DNA of 64,000 nucleotides from Agathobaculum sp. Marseille-P7918 (GTDB taxonomy: Bacteria > Bacillota > Clostridia > Oscillospirales > Butyricicoccaceae), in assembly GCF_900625105.1 (NCBI RefSeq), contig NZ_UYYD01000001.1, positions 620,001-684,000 on the forward strand. The letters are read 5' to 3'. A program made the position numbers and the translations under genes. Below, piece by piece: positions 1 to 7,765 of this stretch; positions within the stretch are counted from its first letter, which is position 1, and each line of letters begins with the position of its first letter. Below the pieces are notes generated by a model. The model did no database searches, was not told the origin of the DNA, and saw only the letters and a list, made by a program, of their open reading frames with translations.

Positions 1-1068
1 GATCATGGACGTTGTCGCGACCGTACTGTGCCCCAGTGAGCGGCTGATGTTGTAGATCGTCGCGCCGGAGTAGTTTGCAAGCGTCGCAAAGGTATGCCGT
101 AATCCATGCAAGGTCAGCTTGGGCAGATGGTTCCGGCGGATGAACGTGCTGAACGTCTCGGTCAGATAATTCGGCCGATACGGCTCGCCGTTTGGCCAAG
201 TCAGCACATAGCCCGTATCCTGATACTCCTTGCCAAACAGCAGCCGGTTCTCGCGCTGCCGCCGCCGTTCAGCCTGCAGTACGCGCACGACTTTCTCCGG
301 CATGTGCAGCAGCCGGGTCGAGGAACGGTTTTTGGTGTCCTTTTCGATCACTTGCGAACCGGCCATGGTGCGGGCGCGGTGCACACACAAGGTTTTGCCC
401 TGAAAATCCACATCCTTCCACCGCAGGCCGCACATTTCCTCGCGGCGCAGGCCGAGATACCCGGCCAGATACACGACCGGCTCGAGCTTATCGCCCTCAA
501 CCGCATCCAGCAAGCGACGCAGCGAGGCGACGTCGTAAAACTGCGGTTCGGGCCGCTTGAATTTTGGCGGCTCGACGCGGTCGGTCGGGTTGCGGGCGAG
601 CACGTCCTGCATGACCGCGATGCGAAGCGCATTGCGCAGCAGATCGTAGTGCTTGCGTGCGGTGTTGGGCGACAGGCCGCAGTCATGGCACAGGTAGGCG
701 TAATACTGCTGGATGCGCTGCGGCGACAGCGATTGCAGTGGGATCGCGCCCAGCTGCGGGATGATGTGGTTGACGATCATCTGGCTGTACCCATGCACGG
801 TGGTCGCGGCACGGTTGGGCCGCACAACCGCGTCCATCCAGTAATTCAGCCACTCGGCAACGGTCGTGTCGTTCGGCTTGGTCAGCGCGCCGAAGTCGCG
901 CTGCACCTCGTGCAGCCGCAGCGCCTTGCGGGCGTCTGTCAGCCGCGCGAATGTGCGGGTCTTTTTGATCTGGTGTCCGTGCGCGTCGCGCCCGAAATCC
1001 AGATTGACATAGTATTTCTTTTTCTCCTCATCGTACGAAATATTGCGCTCGACGCGCGTACGGGACAT
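1..1068 (-). CDS. tyrosine-type site-specific integrase (3' end cut by window edge)
   Basis: Phage/ICE-type tyrosine recombinase that catalyses integration and excision. The frame is open from an ATG at 1066-1068 to base 1, giving 356 residues. An N-terminal arm/SAM-like domain (about 1-165) is followed by the catalytic domain: the first catalytic Arg lies in GLRREE, the HxxR box is HGLRHT at 321-326, and LGH is at 345-347. The catalytic Tyr normally lies about ten residues after LGH, so it should be residue 357, immediately outside the window. A GGTGA ribosome-binding site lies 8 bases before the ATG. The gene begins 264 bases beyond the 3' end of ssrA and points away from it, the normal arrangement for an element inserted in ssrA. 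The family assignment is secure; the nature of the element (phage, ICE or island) cannot be seen. Confidence 0.93.
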   Translation of the reverse strand, partial: MSRTRVERNISYDEEKKKYYVNLDFGRDAHGHQIKKTRTFARLTDARKALRLHEVQRDFGALTKPNDTTVAEWLNYWMDAVVRPNRAATTVHGYSQMIVNHIIPQLGAIPLQSLSPQRIQQYYAYLCHDCGLSPNTARKHYDLLRNALRIAVMQDVLARNPTDRVEPPKFKRPEPQFYDVASLRRLLDAVEGDKLEPVVYLAGYLGLRREEMCGLRWKDVDFQGKTLCVHRARTMAGSQVIEKDTKNRSSTRLLHMPEKVVRVLQAERRRQRENRLLFGKEYQDTGYVLTWPNGEPYRPNYLTETFSTFIRRNHLPKLTLHGLRHTFATLANYSGATIYNISRSLGHSTVATTSMI

Positions 1069-1227
1069 ATTGTTTCACCGTGCTTCCCTTATCAAATTGG
1101 GAGCCCGGTGCGGCGGTGCACAGCCGCGCCGGAAAGACGGATACCGGTATCGTCAGGCGCCGGGTTTGTGGCTCTTTCGCCCCGCTCCCCTTGCCTGTTT
1201 ATAGTGTAGCATAAGTTCAAAAAGTAA

Positions 1228-1247
1228 ATCTACCGGAATATCTACCG
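1228..1247. repeat. two direct copies of ATCTACCG, 12-bp period
   Basis: ATCTACCG occurs at 1228-1235 and 1240-1247, in the leader between the integrase start and ssrA. Short phased repeats beside an integrase gene can be arm-type integrase or excisionase sites, or an operator for int. Two copies could also be chance. Confidence 0.35.
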
Positions 1248-1284
1248 AAATTTCAAAACAGCGTTTTCTGTTGCAAAAACCGGT

Positions 1285-1322
1285 TAAAAACAAAAGATAC
1301 CGCCCGGTATCAGGCGGTATCT
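1285..1322 (-). terminator. rho-independent terminator downstream of ssrA
   Basis: A perfect 10-bp stem (AGATACCGCC, 1295-1304, pairing with 1313-1322) has an 8-base loop and is followed on the minus strand by a U-rich run (TTTTGTTTTT). It lies about 11 bases past the ssrA 3' CCA. Confidence 0.85.
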
Positions 1323-1332
1323 TTTGGTATTT

Positions 1333-1370
1333 TGGTGGAGCCGAGGGGAGTTGAACCCCTGTCCGAAAGC
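1333..1370 (-). other. candidate integration (att) site at ssrA 3' end
   Basis: The T-arm and acceptor 3' strand of tmRNA, ending CTCCACCA, are a well-known target for tyrosine integrases. The integrase gene next to it suggests this is one junction of the inserted element. The other copy of the core should lie to the left, outside the window, so the exact core cannot be defined here. Confidence 0.4.
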
Positions 1371-1687
1371 ACATTCACCGTGACTTCTCCGGGCGCAGTT
1401 TGTCTTTTTGCATTCCCTCCATGACACGCCGGCAAACAGGCTGGTCACTTCAGTAGAGTCATGTTACATGACGGGGGCAACTCTTACCCCGTACACGTTC
1501 ACCACTAATCGACGCCGGGTCTCAAAGCCGTGGTCCTCTCTGAGCCGACGGGCTAAGCCTTAATTAGGCAGCCTGAAGAGTATAATCGTTGTTGTTTAAT
1601 TTATAAACAGTTGGAGCTTTTTACGCAGATCCCCGCTGCGGCCCGCTATCCCGGCTTCAACACCCCCGTCGAACCCGTTACGGCCCC
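1333..1687 (-). ncRNA. ssrA: tmRNA (transfer-messenger RNA)
   Basis: tmRNA rescues ribosomes stalled on broken mRNAs and adds a degradation tag, working with SmpB. The 5' end GGGGCCG (1681-1687) pairs with the 3' acceptor strand CGGCTCC, which is followed by ACCA at 1333-1336. The T-arm AGGGG-TTCAACT-CCCCT is intact. An internal tag frame ends ...N-N-N-D-Y-T-L-Q-A-A then TAA (stop at 1564-1566). The exact resume codon is uncertain, but the AA end is typical. About 355 nt is normal for a one-piece bacterial tmRNA. It starts 30 bases after the smpB stop, so it is either read from a promoter inside smpB or processed from a joint transcript. Confidence 0.96.
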
Positions 1688-1717
1688 ATTTCGGGTGCAT
1701 CCATCGGATGCGAAAAA

Positions 1718-2191
1718 TCAACGATTCCGTTCCTTCATCGCGCGGTCCATCTCCCGCTTGGCGTCGCGTGCCGCGATGCTGTCGCGCTTGTCATGCAGCT
1801 TTTTGCCCTTGCAAAGGCCAAGCTCGATCTTGACGCGCGAGTTCTTGAAATAGACCGAAAGCGGAATGAGCGAGTATCCGTCCTGCTTGGTCTTGCCAAA
1901 CAGGTTCGCGATCTCCTTTTTATGCATCAGCAGCCGACGCACGCGCAGCGGGTCCTTATTGAAGATATTTCCCTTTTCATAGGGGGAAATATGCATCCCG
2001 CGCACAAAAAGCTCGCCGTCCTTGAAAGTGCAGTAGGAATCCTTCAGATTGATCTGCCCCTGCCGGATCGACTTGACCTCGGTGCCAAAAAGCTCGATGC
2101 CCGCTTCGTATTTTTGCTCGACAAAGTAGTCATGCCATGCTTTTTTGTTGGCCGTGACCTGTTTGGTGCCTTGCTTGGACACTGCGCCCAT
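1718..2191 (-). CDS. smpB: SsrA-binding protein SmpB
   Basis: SmpB is the 157-residue protein partner of tmRNA. It binds the tRNA-like domain and places it in the A site of stalled ribosomes. Family features visible include the NKKAWHDYFVEQKYEAGI start, the GTEVKSIRQG core, HISPYEKGN, and the basic C-terminal tail (KRDSIAARDAKREMDRAMK) that enters the mRNA channel. Length matches the family. It lies directly upstream of ssrA on the same strand, a common clostridial arrangement that couples the two halves of trans-translation. Confidence 0.97.
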   Translation of the reverse strand: MGAVSKQGTKQVTANKKAWHDYFVEQKYEAGIELFGTEVKSIRQGQINLKDSYCTFKDGELFVRGMHISPYEKGNIFNKDPLRVRRLLMHKKEIANLFGKTKQDGYSLIPLSVYFKNSRVKIELGLCKGKKLHDKRDSIAARDAKREMDRAMKERNR

Positions 2192-2282
2192 GGCAATCCC
2201 TCCTTTTCGTGGCTTTGTTTATCATATCACGCAATACTGCGTTTGTAAAGGCACAAGAATGTTACAAATTGCGACTAAAACA

Positions 2283-2307
2283 GACTGCCGCTCAAAAGAG
2301 CGGCAGT
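2283..2307 (-). terminator. terminator overlapping the stop of the PTH2 gene
   Basis: The stem CTGCCGCTC/GAGCGGCAG with a TTTT loop is followed on the minus strand by TCTGTTTT. The stop codon of the upstream gene (2292-2294) lies in the loop and the 3' arm is past it, so the last codons double as the 5' arm. Confidence 0.7.
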
Positions 2308-2714
2308 TCACCGGTGATCGGATCAACTTTTTCGGGCAGCGCAGGCTCAAACGCCAGGCAGGTATAGGTCGGCTGGCCGTGAAATTCGGTGATGCCGTTG
2401 TCGCAGATGAGTGCGGACAGGATGCCCGCCTCCTTTGCCTTGCGGTCGATCGCCAGCAGCTCCTCTTCCGAATCGACATACACGCACACCTTGGCAACGC
2501 CGCGCGAAAACCATTCGCTGAGCGGCGTGACCGGCTGCCCGCTCTCGGCCAGCGTCACGCCGTCTGCATCCGCCCGCACCTGTGCCAGCCGATTTTCCCG
2601 GTCCAGCGCGGCCAGAACGGCCGTGACGCAGGCGTGTCCCGCCTGCGCCGCGATCTTGCCTTTGCGCATTTTCAGATCGCGCCGCATCACGATCATCTGC
2701 TTGGGTTTATCCAT
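2292..2714 (-). CDS. peptidyl-tRNA hydrolase, archaeal/eukaryotic PTH2 family
   Basis: A 140-residue protein resembling PTH2 (PF01981), which releases peptides from peptidyl-tRNA and is unrelated to bacterial Pth. Family marks are KQMIVMRRDLKMRKGKIAAQAGHA near the N-terminus, a central VKVCVYVDSEEEL-like strand and helix, and the conserved DNGITEF segment (105-111). The ATG at 2712-2714 follows GGGGAGG at good spacing; the frame stays open further upstream inside the FAH gene, but that part has no family similarity. It lies 17 bases downstream of the FAH-family gene and probably shares its transcript. Hydrolase activity is inferred from family only; some bacterial members have not been tested. 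Confidence 0.85.
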   Translation of the reverse strand: MDKPKQMIVMRRDLKMRKGKIAAQAGHACVTAVLAALDRENRLAQVRADADGVTLAESGQPVTPLSEWFSRGVAKVCVYVDSEEELLAIDRKAKEAGILSALICDNGITEFHGQPTYTCLAFEPALPEKVDPITGELPLF

Positions 2715-2731
2715 GCCTGCGCCTCCCCTGC

Positions 2732-3622
2732 TCATTCCACCGTATTGGTCAGCTTGCCGATGCCCTCGATCTCGCAGGTGACGACATCGCTCTTTTTGAG
2801 GAACTTGGGCGGCGTAAAGCCCATGCCGACGCCCGCAGGCGTGCCGGTTGCGATGATGGTGCCCGCCTTGAGCGTCATGCCCTGCGACAGCTCGGAGATG
2901 ATCTCCGCCACCGAGTGCAGCAGATGGTCGGTGTTGCTGTTCTGACGCGGCTCGCCGTTGACCGTGGACGAAATCTCCAGCGCCGGCGGGAAGGCAATAT
3001 CGTCCGCCGTGACGATGCACGGACCCATCGGCGCAAAGCCGTCAAGCGACTTGCCGAAGTACCACTGATTGTGCGCGGTCTGCAAATTGCGGGCGGAAAC
3101 GTCGTTGACGATCGTATAGCCGAAAATATGGCCGGGCGCTTCGGACACGCTGACCTTCTTGCAGTCCTTGCCAATGACAACGCCAAGCTCTGCCTCATAG
3201 TCCAGGCTGTCCACCAAGCCTTCGTATGCCGGGATCGGGTCGCCGCAGCCGGACGCCTCGCATACGCGCTTGCTGAAATACACCGCCTTCTTGCGGTTGA
3301 CCAGAAACGCATCCTCGTGGAAGCGCGCAGATTCGACCGCATGGTCGGCATAGTTGATGCCAAGACAGATCAGATCCTGCGCCGGATACGGGATCGGTGC
3401 GCGCAGACGTACGCTGTTCAGGCGCAGCGCAGCGCCCTCGGTCGCCTGCTCCGCATCCGCCAGACGCGCCATCTGCGCGGGAGAAGCCCGGCGAATCAGC
3501 TCGGTCATATCGGGGAACGACACGCCAAACGCCTCGATCGGCCAGATCAGACCCGGCCACTCTTTATAGCCGATGCCGATGCGGTCCACACCGTCATTGT
3601 TCTGATATGTATATAATTTCAT
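2732..3622 (-). CDS. fumarylacetoacetate hydrolase (FAH) family enzyme
   Basis: A 296-residue member of the FAH superfamily, metal-dependent enzymes that cleave, decarboxylate or isomerise beta-keto acids. The N-terminal half (to about 90) is a small cap domain. The C-terminal catalytic domain shows LICLGINYADHA, the metal-binding YEAELGVVIGK and the conserved GYTIVNDVSARNLQ stretch, then the late GTIIATGTPAGVG loop. The closest described subgroup is FAHD1-like/2-hydroxyhepta-2,4-diene-1,7-dioate isomerase; the substrate cannot be told from sequence. It is first in a two-gene unit with the PTH2 gene and has its own promoter. Confidence 0.88.
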   Translation of the reverse strand: MKLYTYQNNDGVDRIGIGYKEWPGLIWPIEAFGVSFPDMTELIRRASPAQMARLADAEQATEGAALRLNSVRLRAPIPYPAQDLICLGINYADHAVESARFHEDAFLVNRKKAVYFSKRVCEASGCGDPIPAYEGLVDSLDYEAELGVVIGKDCKKVSVSEAPGHIFGYTIVNDVSARNLQTAHNQWYFGKSLDGFAPMGPCIVTADDIAFPPALEISSTVNGEPRQNSNTDHLLHSVAEIISELSQGMTLKAGTIIATGTPAGVGMGFTPPKFLKKSDVVTCEIEGIGKLTNTVE

Positions 3623-3658
3623 GGAAAGGTCACGCTCCTATTGATATTTGCCACCTGT

Positions 3659-3686
3659 ATCATATCACAAACTGCACAAAAATCAA
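3659..3686 (-). promoter_or_regulatory. sigma-A promoter of the FAH gene
   Basis: Minus-strand TTGATT, 16-bp spacer, TATGAT, followed about 35 bases later by the FAH start. It is back to back with the promoter at 3696-3724. Confidence 0.7.
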
Positions 3687-3695
3687 AGCACATGT

Positions 3696-3724
3696 TTGAA
3701 CTTTTAGACAAAGTATGGTATGCT
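3696..3724 (+). promoter_or_regulatory. sigma-A promoter of the DUF6472-like gene
   Basis: Plus-strand TTGAAC, 17-bp spacer, TATGCT. Divergent from the FAH promoter only 10 bases away. Confidence 0.65.
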
Positions 3725-3800
3725 TTTACCAGAGCGAATGACCGGAATCCCGCTGCTTTGTCATTTCGCACTACACCTGTATGAATGGGGGAAAACCGTC

Positions 3801-3974
3801 ATGACCGGCACCTGTGAGGACTGCGCATACAGCGTATACGACGACATGCTGGACGAATATGTCTGCGAAGCCTATCTGGATGAGGACGAGTTCTACCGCC
3901 TGTCACAGAGCAGCGGTCCTTGTCCCTATTACCGCTCCGGCGACGACTATGAGCTGGTGCGCCATCAAAACTAA
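3801..3974 (+). CDS. small Cys-rich protein, DUF6472-like
   Basis: A 57-residue acidic protein with CxxC (residues 5-8) and two further Cys residues (about 22 and 42, the second in CPYY). The pattern CEDCAYSVYDDMLDEYVCE...LDEDEF...CPYY resembles a short clostridial family I recall as DUF6472; this is recognition from memory, not a search. Four Cys could bind one metal ion. The ATG at 3801 is preferred over an upstream in-frame codon because similarity starts there. It lies 12 bases before the acetyltransferase gene and is likely cotranscribed. No function is known to me. Confidence 0.75.
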   Translation: MTGTCEDCAYSVYDDMLDEYVCEAYLDEDEFYRLSQSSGPCPYYRSGDDYELVRHQN

Positions 3975-3986
3975 GGAGAGAGCACG

Positions 3987-4568
3987 ATGACAGAACGAGA
4001 AAAAGCAGCCGCAGGGCTGCTGTATGACGCCAATTCCGATCCTGCACTGCTGCAAGCCCGTGCGGTTGCCCAAGACCTCTGCATGGACTACAACCAGCTG
4101 CGCAGCACGCAGCAGGAAGAACGCCTGCAGCTTCTGCGCAGGCTGCTGGCTTCCTGCGGCGAGGACATCATCATCGAGCCGCCGTTTTTCGTCGATTACG
4201 GCAGCAATATGCGTGTCGGCAAAGCGTTTTACGCCAACCACAATCTGGTCGTGCTGGACGGCGCGCCGGTCACCTTCGGCGACCATGTATTCATCGGCCC
4301 GAACTGCTGCTTTTCCACGGCCGGACATCCCTTCGATCCCGCGCAGCGCAACGCCGGACTGGAATACGCCAAGCCCATCACGATCGGCAGCAACGTCTGG
4401 ATCGGCATGGGGGTGCAGGTGCTGCCGGGCGTGACCATCGGGGACAACGCGGTCATCGGCGCGGGCAGCGTCGTCACCAAGGACATCCCCGCCGGTATGC
4501 TGGCGTATGGCGTGCCCTGCCGTCCGATCCGCGAAATCGCGGCCAAACCGCGGCGCGTCATCCTGTAA
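3987..4568 (+). CDS. sugar O-acetyltransferase, Maa/NodL hexapeptide family
   Basis: A 193-residue cytosolic acetyltransferase that moves acetyl from acetyl-CoA to a sugar hydroxyl, as in maltose or galactoside acetyltransferases. An N-terminal helical Mac segment (MTEREKAAAGLLYDAN...) precedes a left-handed beta-helix of hexapeptide repeats. The catalytic His sits in STAGHPFDP (about 112-120), and NVWIGMGVQVLPGVTIGDNAVIGAGSV-type coils follow. An AAGGAGAG ribosome-binding site precedes the ATG. It is second in a two-gene plus-strand unit, ended by the hairpin at 4579-4610. The acceptor sugar is unknown. Confidence 0.93.
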   Translation: MTEREKAAAGLLYDANSDPALLQARAVAQDLCMDYNQLRSTQQEERLQLLRRLLASCGEDIIIEPPFFVDYGSNMRVGKAFYANHNLVVLDGAPVTFGDHVFIGPNCCFSTAGHPFDPAQRNAGLEYAKPITIGSNVWIGMGVQVLPGVTIGDNAVIGAGSVVTKDIPAGMLAYGVPCRPIREIAAKPRRVIL

Positions 4569-4578
4569 AACCGCAAAG

Positions 4579-4610
4579 CAAAACCCTCTGCCAAAAGGCA
4601 GAGGGTTTTT
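4579..4610. terminator. bidirectional terminator
   Basis: AAAACCCTCTGCC, AAAA loop, GGCAGAGGGTTTTT. A/T runs on both sides serve the converging acetyltransferase (+) and lipoprotein (-) genes. Confidence 0.92.
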
Positions 4611-4615
4611 CATGC

Positions 4616-5236
4616 TCAGGAAACGGCTTCCACCGTCTCCACACCGTTTTCACGATAGGTATACACGGTAAAACCGCTGTACTGCCATACGCCGTCCTCG
4701 CCCTCGCCCATGCAGCTGGGCGAATAGCTCTTGGAGCTGGGCGAGCCGAGCGCGCTCTCGAGCGCAGAAGCAGACGAACCGATGTAGCCGGACGCCTGCG
4801 ATGCCGTCGGTTTAGCGGGTTCGGGCGCCGGCTGCGGCGCGGGCGCGGGTGTGCTCTGCTGCGGCTTGCTGGTCGTGCTGCCAGAAGAGCTGCTGCCCGA
4901 AGAGGTCGAGCCCGACGACGTGCTGCCGTTCGACTGCGGCTTGCTGGCCGTCGCATTGCCGGTCGGAGACGAGGTGCTGCCCGACTGCGGCTTGCTCTGC
5001 GCCGTGGTGCTCGAGGTCTGGCTGCCGGAAGCGGCATCCTTGTCCGCGTCGGTCTTGTCCTCCGCAGCGGTCGCGTCCTCCGCCTTGTCCTGCTCCTTTT
5101 CGGCCTCATCCTTCACCGTTTCCACGGCCGCATCGTTCTTCTTGGTATCCTCCTGCTCGGCCGATTGGCCGCCGCAGGCTGCCAGACTGCCGCACAGGAT
5201 CAGCGCCAGCAGCAGGGCTGTCATTCTTGCCTTCAT
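4616..5236 (-). CDS. lipoprotein with Ser/Thr-rich linker and small C-terminal domain
   Basis: A 206-residue secreted lipoprotein. A signal peptide ends in the lipobox LAAC (Cys21). It is followed by an acidic stretch (about 25-70), a long Ser/Thr/Gly/Pro linker (about 70-145) and a compact C-terminal domain of some 55 residues (GYIGSSASALESALGSPSS... to the end) with one Cys. The linker looks like a cell-wall spacer that presents the C-terminal domain away from the membrane. It is last in a same-strand cassette after the DHHW and MBOAT genes, so a role in the same surface process is possible. I recognise the C-terminal domain as recurring in clostridial lipoproteins but know no function. Confidence 0.85.
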   Translation of the reverse strand: MKARMTALLLALILCGSLAACGGQSAEQEDTKKNDAAVETVKDEAEKEQDKAEDATAAEDKTDADKDAASGSQTSSTTAQSKPQSGSTSSPTGNATASKPQSNGSTSSGSTSSGSSSSGSTTSKPQQSTPAPAPQPAPEPAKPTASQASGYIGSSASALESALGSPSSKSYSPSCMGEGEDGVWQYSGFTVYTYRENGVETVEAVS

Positions 5237-5272
5237 ATCTTGTCCTCCCGATAATTTCTGATTGTTTCTGAT

Positions 5273-6352
5273 TTATTCGACGGATTCCGCCGCCGGGTTG
5301 TTCCCCAAATCGGGCGGATATTTGAGTAAATTTTCAAGATTTCGCTCGACGATCTCGACGATCACCGTATCGCCCGCCTGCACCTGCGTGAGCGGATACG
5401 GCATCTGCCGGGTGATGACCGCCTCGCGGAAATCCGCGGCCAAAAACGGGTGCAGCGCATTGCCGAACGAATCACGGCACAGGATCAGGCGGCCGTTGGC
5501 TGCGTTTTCGCTTGTGGTCTGGATCAGGATGTCCTCGGCCGTGCGCGGCGGTGTGACATAGGAAAAGTCGATCGCATACTGCTGCTGCGCTTCGAGCGCC
5601 TGTCCCTTGGGGTACAGCATCTCATACAGGTCGCCGCGGTGGGTGTTTTCGGTCGTGTAATCTACCTCGCCGAACGCCGTGTACGGCAACCCCAGCGACT
5701 CCATCAGAAAATCATGCGCGAGCGCCGCGCCGCGGTTAGTCCAGTGCGAGTCGGTATGCAGATAGAGCGTTTCGTCCTGCTGCGACAAAAAGGTGAACAA
5801 ATCGGCATAGTTCACGCCATACTCCTGCAAATACGGCAAAACCAGCTCGTAATTGCCCGGGGAATCGCTTTGCAGATAGCGCGCGGGCATATGCTCGGGA
5901 TAGAGCGAATTTTTATTGGGTGCAATCGTGAACAAAAACCGTGCGCCGCGCGCTTGGCAAAACGCCTGCATGTCGGCCACCGTCTGCGCAACCTGCCGCG
6001 CTTCGTCCTCGGTCAGCGTCGCGTGGTTCTGATAGTCGTCCAACGTCTCGGCATAGTACAGCCAGCCGTCCGAACCATAAATGACGTCCTCCGCCGGCGA
6101 AGTGTGCAGCAGTGTGGTCTGCAACGCGGCGTTCGCCGTGACCATCTCCTGCCGCAGCGCAAAATGGTCGGCGATGTAGTCGGTCACCTGATCGAGCACC
6201 GCCGTGTTCCAGCCGCCGTCCTCGTTTTGCAGGGTGGGCTTGGGCGACAGGCGCTCATTTGCCGCCGCCTGCGTCGGCGGCAAAAACAACATGCCCGCCG
6301 AGGGGATCAGACAAAGCAGCACGAAGGCTGCGGTAAAGATTTTGTATTTCAT
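5273..6352 (-). CDS. DHHW-family (AlgX/AlgJ-like) SGNH-type protein
   Basis: A 359-residue extracytoplasmic protein with one N-terminal membrane anchor (about 4-25). It carries the HTDSHW motif at 199-204 and a later CRDSFGN segment, matching the Asp-His and Ser parts of the triad in AlgX/AlgJ proteins that O-acetylate alginate. Twelve bases separate it from the upstream MBOAT gene, the usual partner that passes acetyl groups across the membrane. Together they are best read as an O-acetylation pair for a wall or capsule polymer; the polymer is unknown. Confidence 0.88.
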   Translation of the reverse strand: MKYKIFTAAFVLLCLIPSAGMLFLPPTQAAANERLSPKPTLQNEDGGWNTAVLDQVTDYIADHFALRQEMVTANAALQTTLLHTSPAEDVIYGSDGWLYYAETLDDYQNHATLTEDEARQVAQTVADMQAFCQARGARFLFTIAPNKNSLYPEHMPARYLQSDSPGNYELVLPYLQEYGVNYADLFTFLSQQDETLYLHTDSHWTNRGAALAHDFLMESLGLPYTAFGEVDYTTENTHRGDLYEMLYPKGQALEAQQQYAIDFSYVTPPRTAEDILIQTTSENAANGRLILCRDSFGNALHPFLAADFREAVITRQMPYPLTQVQAGDTVIVEIVERNLENLLKYPPDLGNNPAAESVE

Positions 6353-6364
6353 GGCAGCCTCCTT

Positions 6365-7741
6365 TTAAAACTGGAAGTAAATAAACGGGTTAAACGTGCC
6401 GGCCGACAGGTTGAACATGCACAGCACCAGCAGCGCCATCGCGCCTGCAAGCGTGACCGACTCGTTTTTCGGCTGCAACCGTTTTGCGGTCGGAACACAG
6501 AGCAAAAGCGCCAAAACCAGCGCCACCAGGAACGCAGGCGTCAATAATGAACATACGGTCTCGGTTCCTGTCCAGCCGAGACCGACGCCGGTGAACATCG
6601 CCGCGAACATCGCACCCGCTTGCGAAAGCGACTCCGCGCGGAACAGTGTAAAGCCGAGCACGACCACCAGCATGGTATACACATGCCCAAGCGCCCGGCC
6701 GCGCAGCCGCTCCTTAGGCACGACGCCGCTGTCCTCGAGCACGGAAAACAGGCCGTGCCACAGGCCCCACAGCACGAACGTCCAGTTCGCGCCGTGCCAC
6801 AGACCGGTCGTGAAGAACACGATCACGCGGTTGATCCAAGTGCGTCCCCTGCCCTTGCGGTTGCCGCCCAGCGGGATATACAGATAATCCCGGAACCAGG
6901 TGGACAGCGAGATATGCCAGCGCCGCCAGAACTCCTGAATCGTGGTGGATGCGTAAGGGTAATTGAAATTTTCGAGGAAGTGGAAACCGAACATGCGGCC
7001 CATACCGATCGCCATATCGCTGTAACCGGAAAAATCAAAGTAGATCTGCAAGGTATAGCAGATCGCGCCCATCCATCCTGCGAACATGCCGATCTCGCCC
7101 GCGGGCAGCGCGAACACCGCGTCCGCCATCTGCCCCATCGCATTGGAAATCAGCAGCTTTTTGGACAGGCCGCAGATGAACCGGCGGATGCCCAGCGCGG
7201 TCTCACGCGGGCTGGTCTGCCGTTGGTCGATCTCCTTTTCGATGTCGTGATACTTGACGATCGGGCCCGCGATCAACTGCGGAAAATACGAAATATAGAG
7301 CAAAACCTTCACGAAAGAACGAGAAACGACCGACCGGTCACGATACACGTCGATGACGTAGGACAGCCCCTGGAAGGTGAAGAACGAAATGCCGATCGGC
7401 AGCGCAATGCCGGTCAGCGGCAGATTCGTTCCGAGCAGATGATTGACCGTTCCGATCGCGAAATCCGCATACTTGAACACCGCGAGCAAGCCGATCCCAC
7501 CCGCGACCGCGATGCCCACGCCCAGCTTGGGATGCCTGCCTGCCGCCAGCAGGCCGCACCCATAATTGAGCACTACGCTCAGCAGCAGCAGCGGCAGATA
7601 GACCGGCTGCCCGAACGAGTAAAAGATTAGGCTCGCGATCAGCAGCAGGATGTTTTTTGCCCGGATGCCGCGCAGCAGCCGGTCGAGCACAAACACCACC
7701 GGCAGAAAGACGAACAGAAAAATTGCCGAACTGAAAACCAT
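6365..7741 (-). CDS. MBOAT-family O-acyltransferase (AlgI/DltB type)
   Basis: A 458-residue polytopic membrane protein of the MBOAT family, which carries acyl groups (usually acetyl) from the cytosol to an extracellular polymer. Motifs include FWRRWHISLSTWFRDYLYIP (271-290, His276) and the catalytic His316 in TTGLWHGANW, plus the STTIQEFW run just before. It starts like AlgI (MVFSSAIFLFVFLP). The DHHW protein lies immediately downstream. The EamA gene 24 bases upstream makes a probable four-gene unit ending with the lipoprotein. AlgI-like is favoured over DltB because no dltA or dltC is nearby. Confidence 0.93.
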   Translation of the reverse strand: MVFSSAIFLFVFLPVVFVLDRLLRGIRAKNILLLIASLIFYSFGQPVYLPLLLLSVVLNYGCGLLAAGRHPKLGVGIAVAGGIGLLAVFKYADFAIGTVNHLLGTNLPLTGIALPIGISFFTFQGLSYVIDVYRDRSVVSRSFVKVLLYISYFPQLIAGPIVKYHDIEKEIDQRQTSPRETALGIRRFICGLSKKLLISNAMGQMADAVFALPAGEIGMFAGWMGAICYTLQIYFDFSGYSDMAIGMGRMFGFHFLENFNYPYASTTIQEFWRRWHISLSTWFRDYLYIPLGGNRKGRGRTWINRVIVFFTTGLWHGANWTFVLWGLWHGLFSVLEDSGVVPKERLRGRALGHVYTMLVVVLGFTLFRAESLSQAGAMFAAMFTGVGLGWTGTETVCSLLTPAFLVALVLALLLCVPTAKRLQPKNESVTLAGAMALLVLCMFNLSAGTFNPFIYFQF

Positions 7742-7765
7742 GTTGTTTTTTCCTTTTTCTCTTTA

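Noticed and set aside
106-1209. Long open frame on the plus strand opposite the integrase
   Set aside because: GC-rich antisense shadow. The minus strand encodes an integrase with intact motifs through the same bases; the plus frame has no domain and many Arg/His/Pro.
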